Shown here: positions 34,055 to 35,000 of the stretch, piece after piece
Position numbering within the stretch: the first letter of the stretch is position 1
Layout: each line of letters opens with the position of its first letter
Source: an uncultured Eubacteriales bacterium
GTDB taxonomy: Bacteria > Bacillota > Clostridia > Oscillospirales > Acutalibacteraceae
Direction of reading: 5' to 3'
Assembly: GCA_949422855.1 (NCBI GenBank)
Contig: CASPLG010000015.1
Location: forward strand, 1-35,000
DNA length: 35,000 bases
Notes under the pieces: model-generated
What the model was told of the DNA's origin: nothing
The model's input: only the letters and a program-made list of their open reading frames with translations
Database searches by the model: none
Position numbers and translations under genes: made by a program

Positions 34055-35000
34055 ATGATTTTATACAAATATTATCTTTGTGAATGTAGTAATTTTGACG
34101 TTTATCTCGAAAATGCCAAGCAGCTTAAAAATAATCCATTCGGGAGGTTTATACTAGCGGCGTCTTTCACCGCTCCGCTCCTTGAAGTCTTGAATCATCG
34201 TGTGTTTTTTGTTCATATCTGGCACGATTCTAAATCAGGCAAAACCGCAGCAATTAAGATGGCAATAAGTGTCTGGGGCAATCCAACGAAACTCATAGGC
34301 AGTTTTAACGCTACAAGCGTAGGACTAGAACGCATGGCTGGGATTCTTAAGCACCTCCCCTTTGCAATTGATGAACTTCAAGTGCTCAACAGTAAAAGAT
34401 TATCCGTTGAAAATATTATTTATAGCTTGGGTAATGGGTTTGGAAGGCTAAGGGGCTCAAAAGAGGGAGGTGTTCAGGAGACAGCAAGCTGGAGAAATAA
34501 TATTTTAACGAGCGGTGAACAGCCGATGACCAAGGAGTCAAGCAACGATGGTGTCCTGACCAGAGCTCTGGAACTTTACGGAAAGCCGGTAGACGATACT
34601 GGTATTGCACATCGCCTACATCTCATAAGCGAAAACAACTATGGTTTTGCAGGAAGAATTTTTCTAGAGTATTTGATTGATACGGTGTTAAAGGTCAAAG
34701 GAAAAGTTAGTCGGGATTTTAATAGCATAAGAAATGAAATTGAAAAACGTCAGACTGAGAGCTCCGACAACACTCATCTTGATAACATAGCAATTGTGTG
34801 TCTTGGAGACTATTATTCCGGGATTTCTGTTTTCAAGGAAAGCGAAAAAGAAGCATGGAACGAAGCTGTGAACTTAGGAACTCAGATACTACAAAACTGT
34901 AAGGAACTTCAAAAAGCAGATACAATCGACAGAGCGTGGGATTTTGTGACAGGATGGATAACGAGCAATAAAAATCGTTTTTTGCCGGACAGTACGCCAT
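34055..35000 (+). pseudogene. 5'-truncated DUF927 (phage/plasmid helicase-like) gene, runs off the window
   Basis: The frame is open from an ATG at 34055 to the right edge (315 codons). It matches the C-terminal ATPase part of DUF927 proteins: RFILAASFTAPLLEVL, HIWHDSKSGKTAAIKMA (P-loop), SVWGNPTKLIGSFNAT, the Walker B-like FAIDELQ, and LTSGEQPM. DUF927 proteins are found on phages, plasmids and integrative elements, often with an N-terminal primase-like part. Here the homology begins almost at once and no ribosome site precedes the ATG, so the 5' half seems to be missing. It is divergent from cas3. The 3' end is outside the window. Confidence 0.7.

Overview
The window is AT-rich chromosomal DNA from a low-GC Gram-positive bacterium, most likely a member of the Clostridia. 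The support is strong AGGAGG-type ribosome binding sites, sigma-A-like promoters with 16-18 base spacers, the rpsL-rpsG-fusA-tuf order, the SRP RNA gene directly upstream of dnaX-ybaB-recR, and a NifS/IscU pair. No gene allows a safe genus call. TGA is an ordinary stop codon here (fusA, cas2, cas5 and cas7 end in it).

Layout. 1-258: start of a membrane-anchored protein that leaves the window. 444-2076: iscS-iscU, overlapping. 2220-3302: a membrane-anchored coiled-coil protein. 3569-8521 (minus strand): tuf, a 77-residue double-glycine/zinc-ribbon peptide, fusA, rpsG and rpsL. 8650-9610: a doubtful small gene, tRNA-Leu(CAA) and tRNA-Lys(TTT). 9686-20777: an LCP cell-wall enzyme, a secreted protein with two ubiquitin-like domains, L-asparaginase, an anchored 5'-nucleotidase, a sodium:alanine symporter, an organophosphate-type MFS transporter, and an XRE-HTH/aminotransferase fusion. 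20909-23620 (minus): recR, ybaB, dnaX and the SRP RNA. 23858-25121: a small membrane protein and a CorA-type transporter. 25407: tRNA-Glu(CTC).

The right third holds a type I-C CRISPR-Cas locus on the minus strand: cas3-cas5-cas8c-cas7-cas4-cas1-cas2, a leader with its own promoter, and an array of seven repeats and six spacers. The interference genes look intact. The adaptation genes look damaged: cas1 has an in-frame TGA where a tryptophan codon is expected, with the rest of the protein continuing in the same frame, and cas4 lacks the fourth cysteine of its iron-sulfur site. The locus may therefore still use its spacers but add no new ones. Beyond cas3, divergently oriented, lies a 5'-truncated DUF927 gene of the phage/plasmid type.

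A family of 143-bp non-coding elements (three clear copies, one diverged) has GGCAGTGCCA-like terminal inverted repeats and 7-8 bp flanking duplications. At least two copies sit exactly 7 bases beyond the -35 box of a neighbouring promoter. The observations most worth following are this MITE family, the tandem ubiquitin-like secreted protein, the leader-zinc-ribbon peptide inside the str operon, the HTH-aminotransferase fusion and the damaged CRISPR adaptation module.
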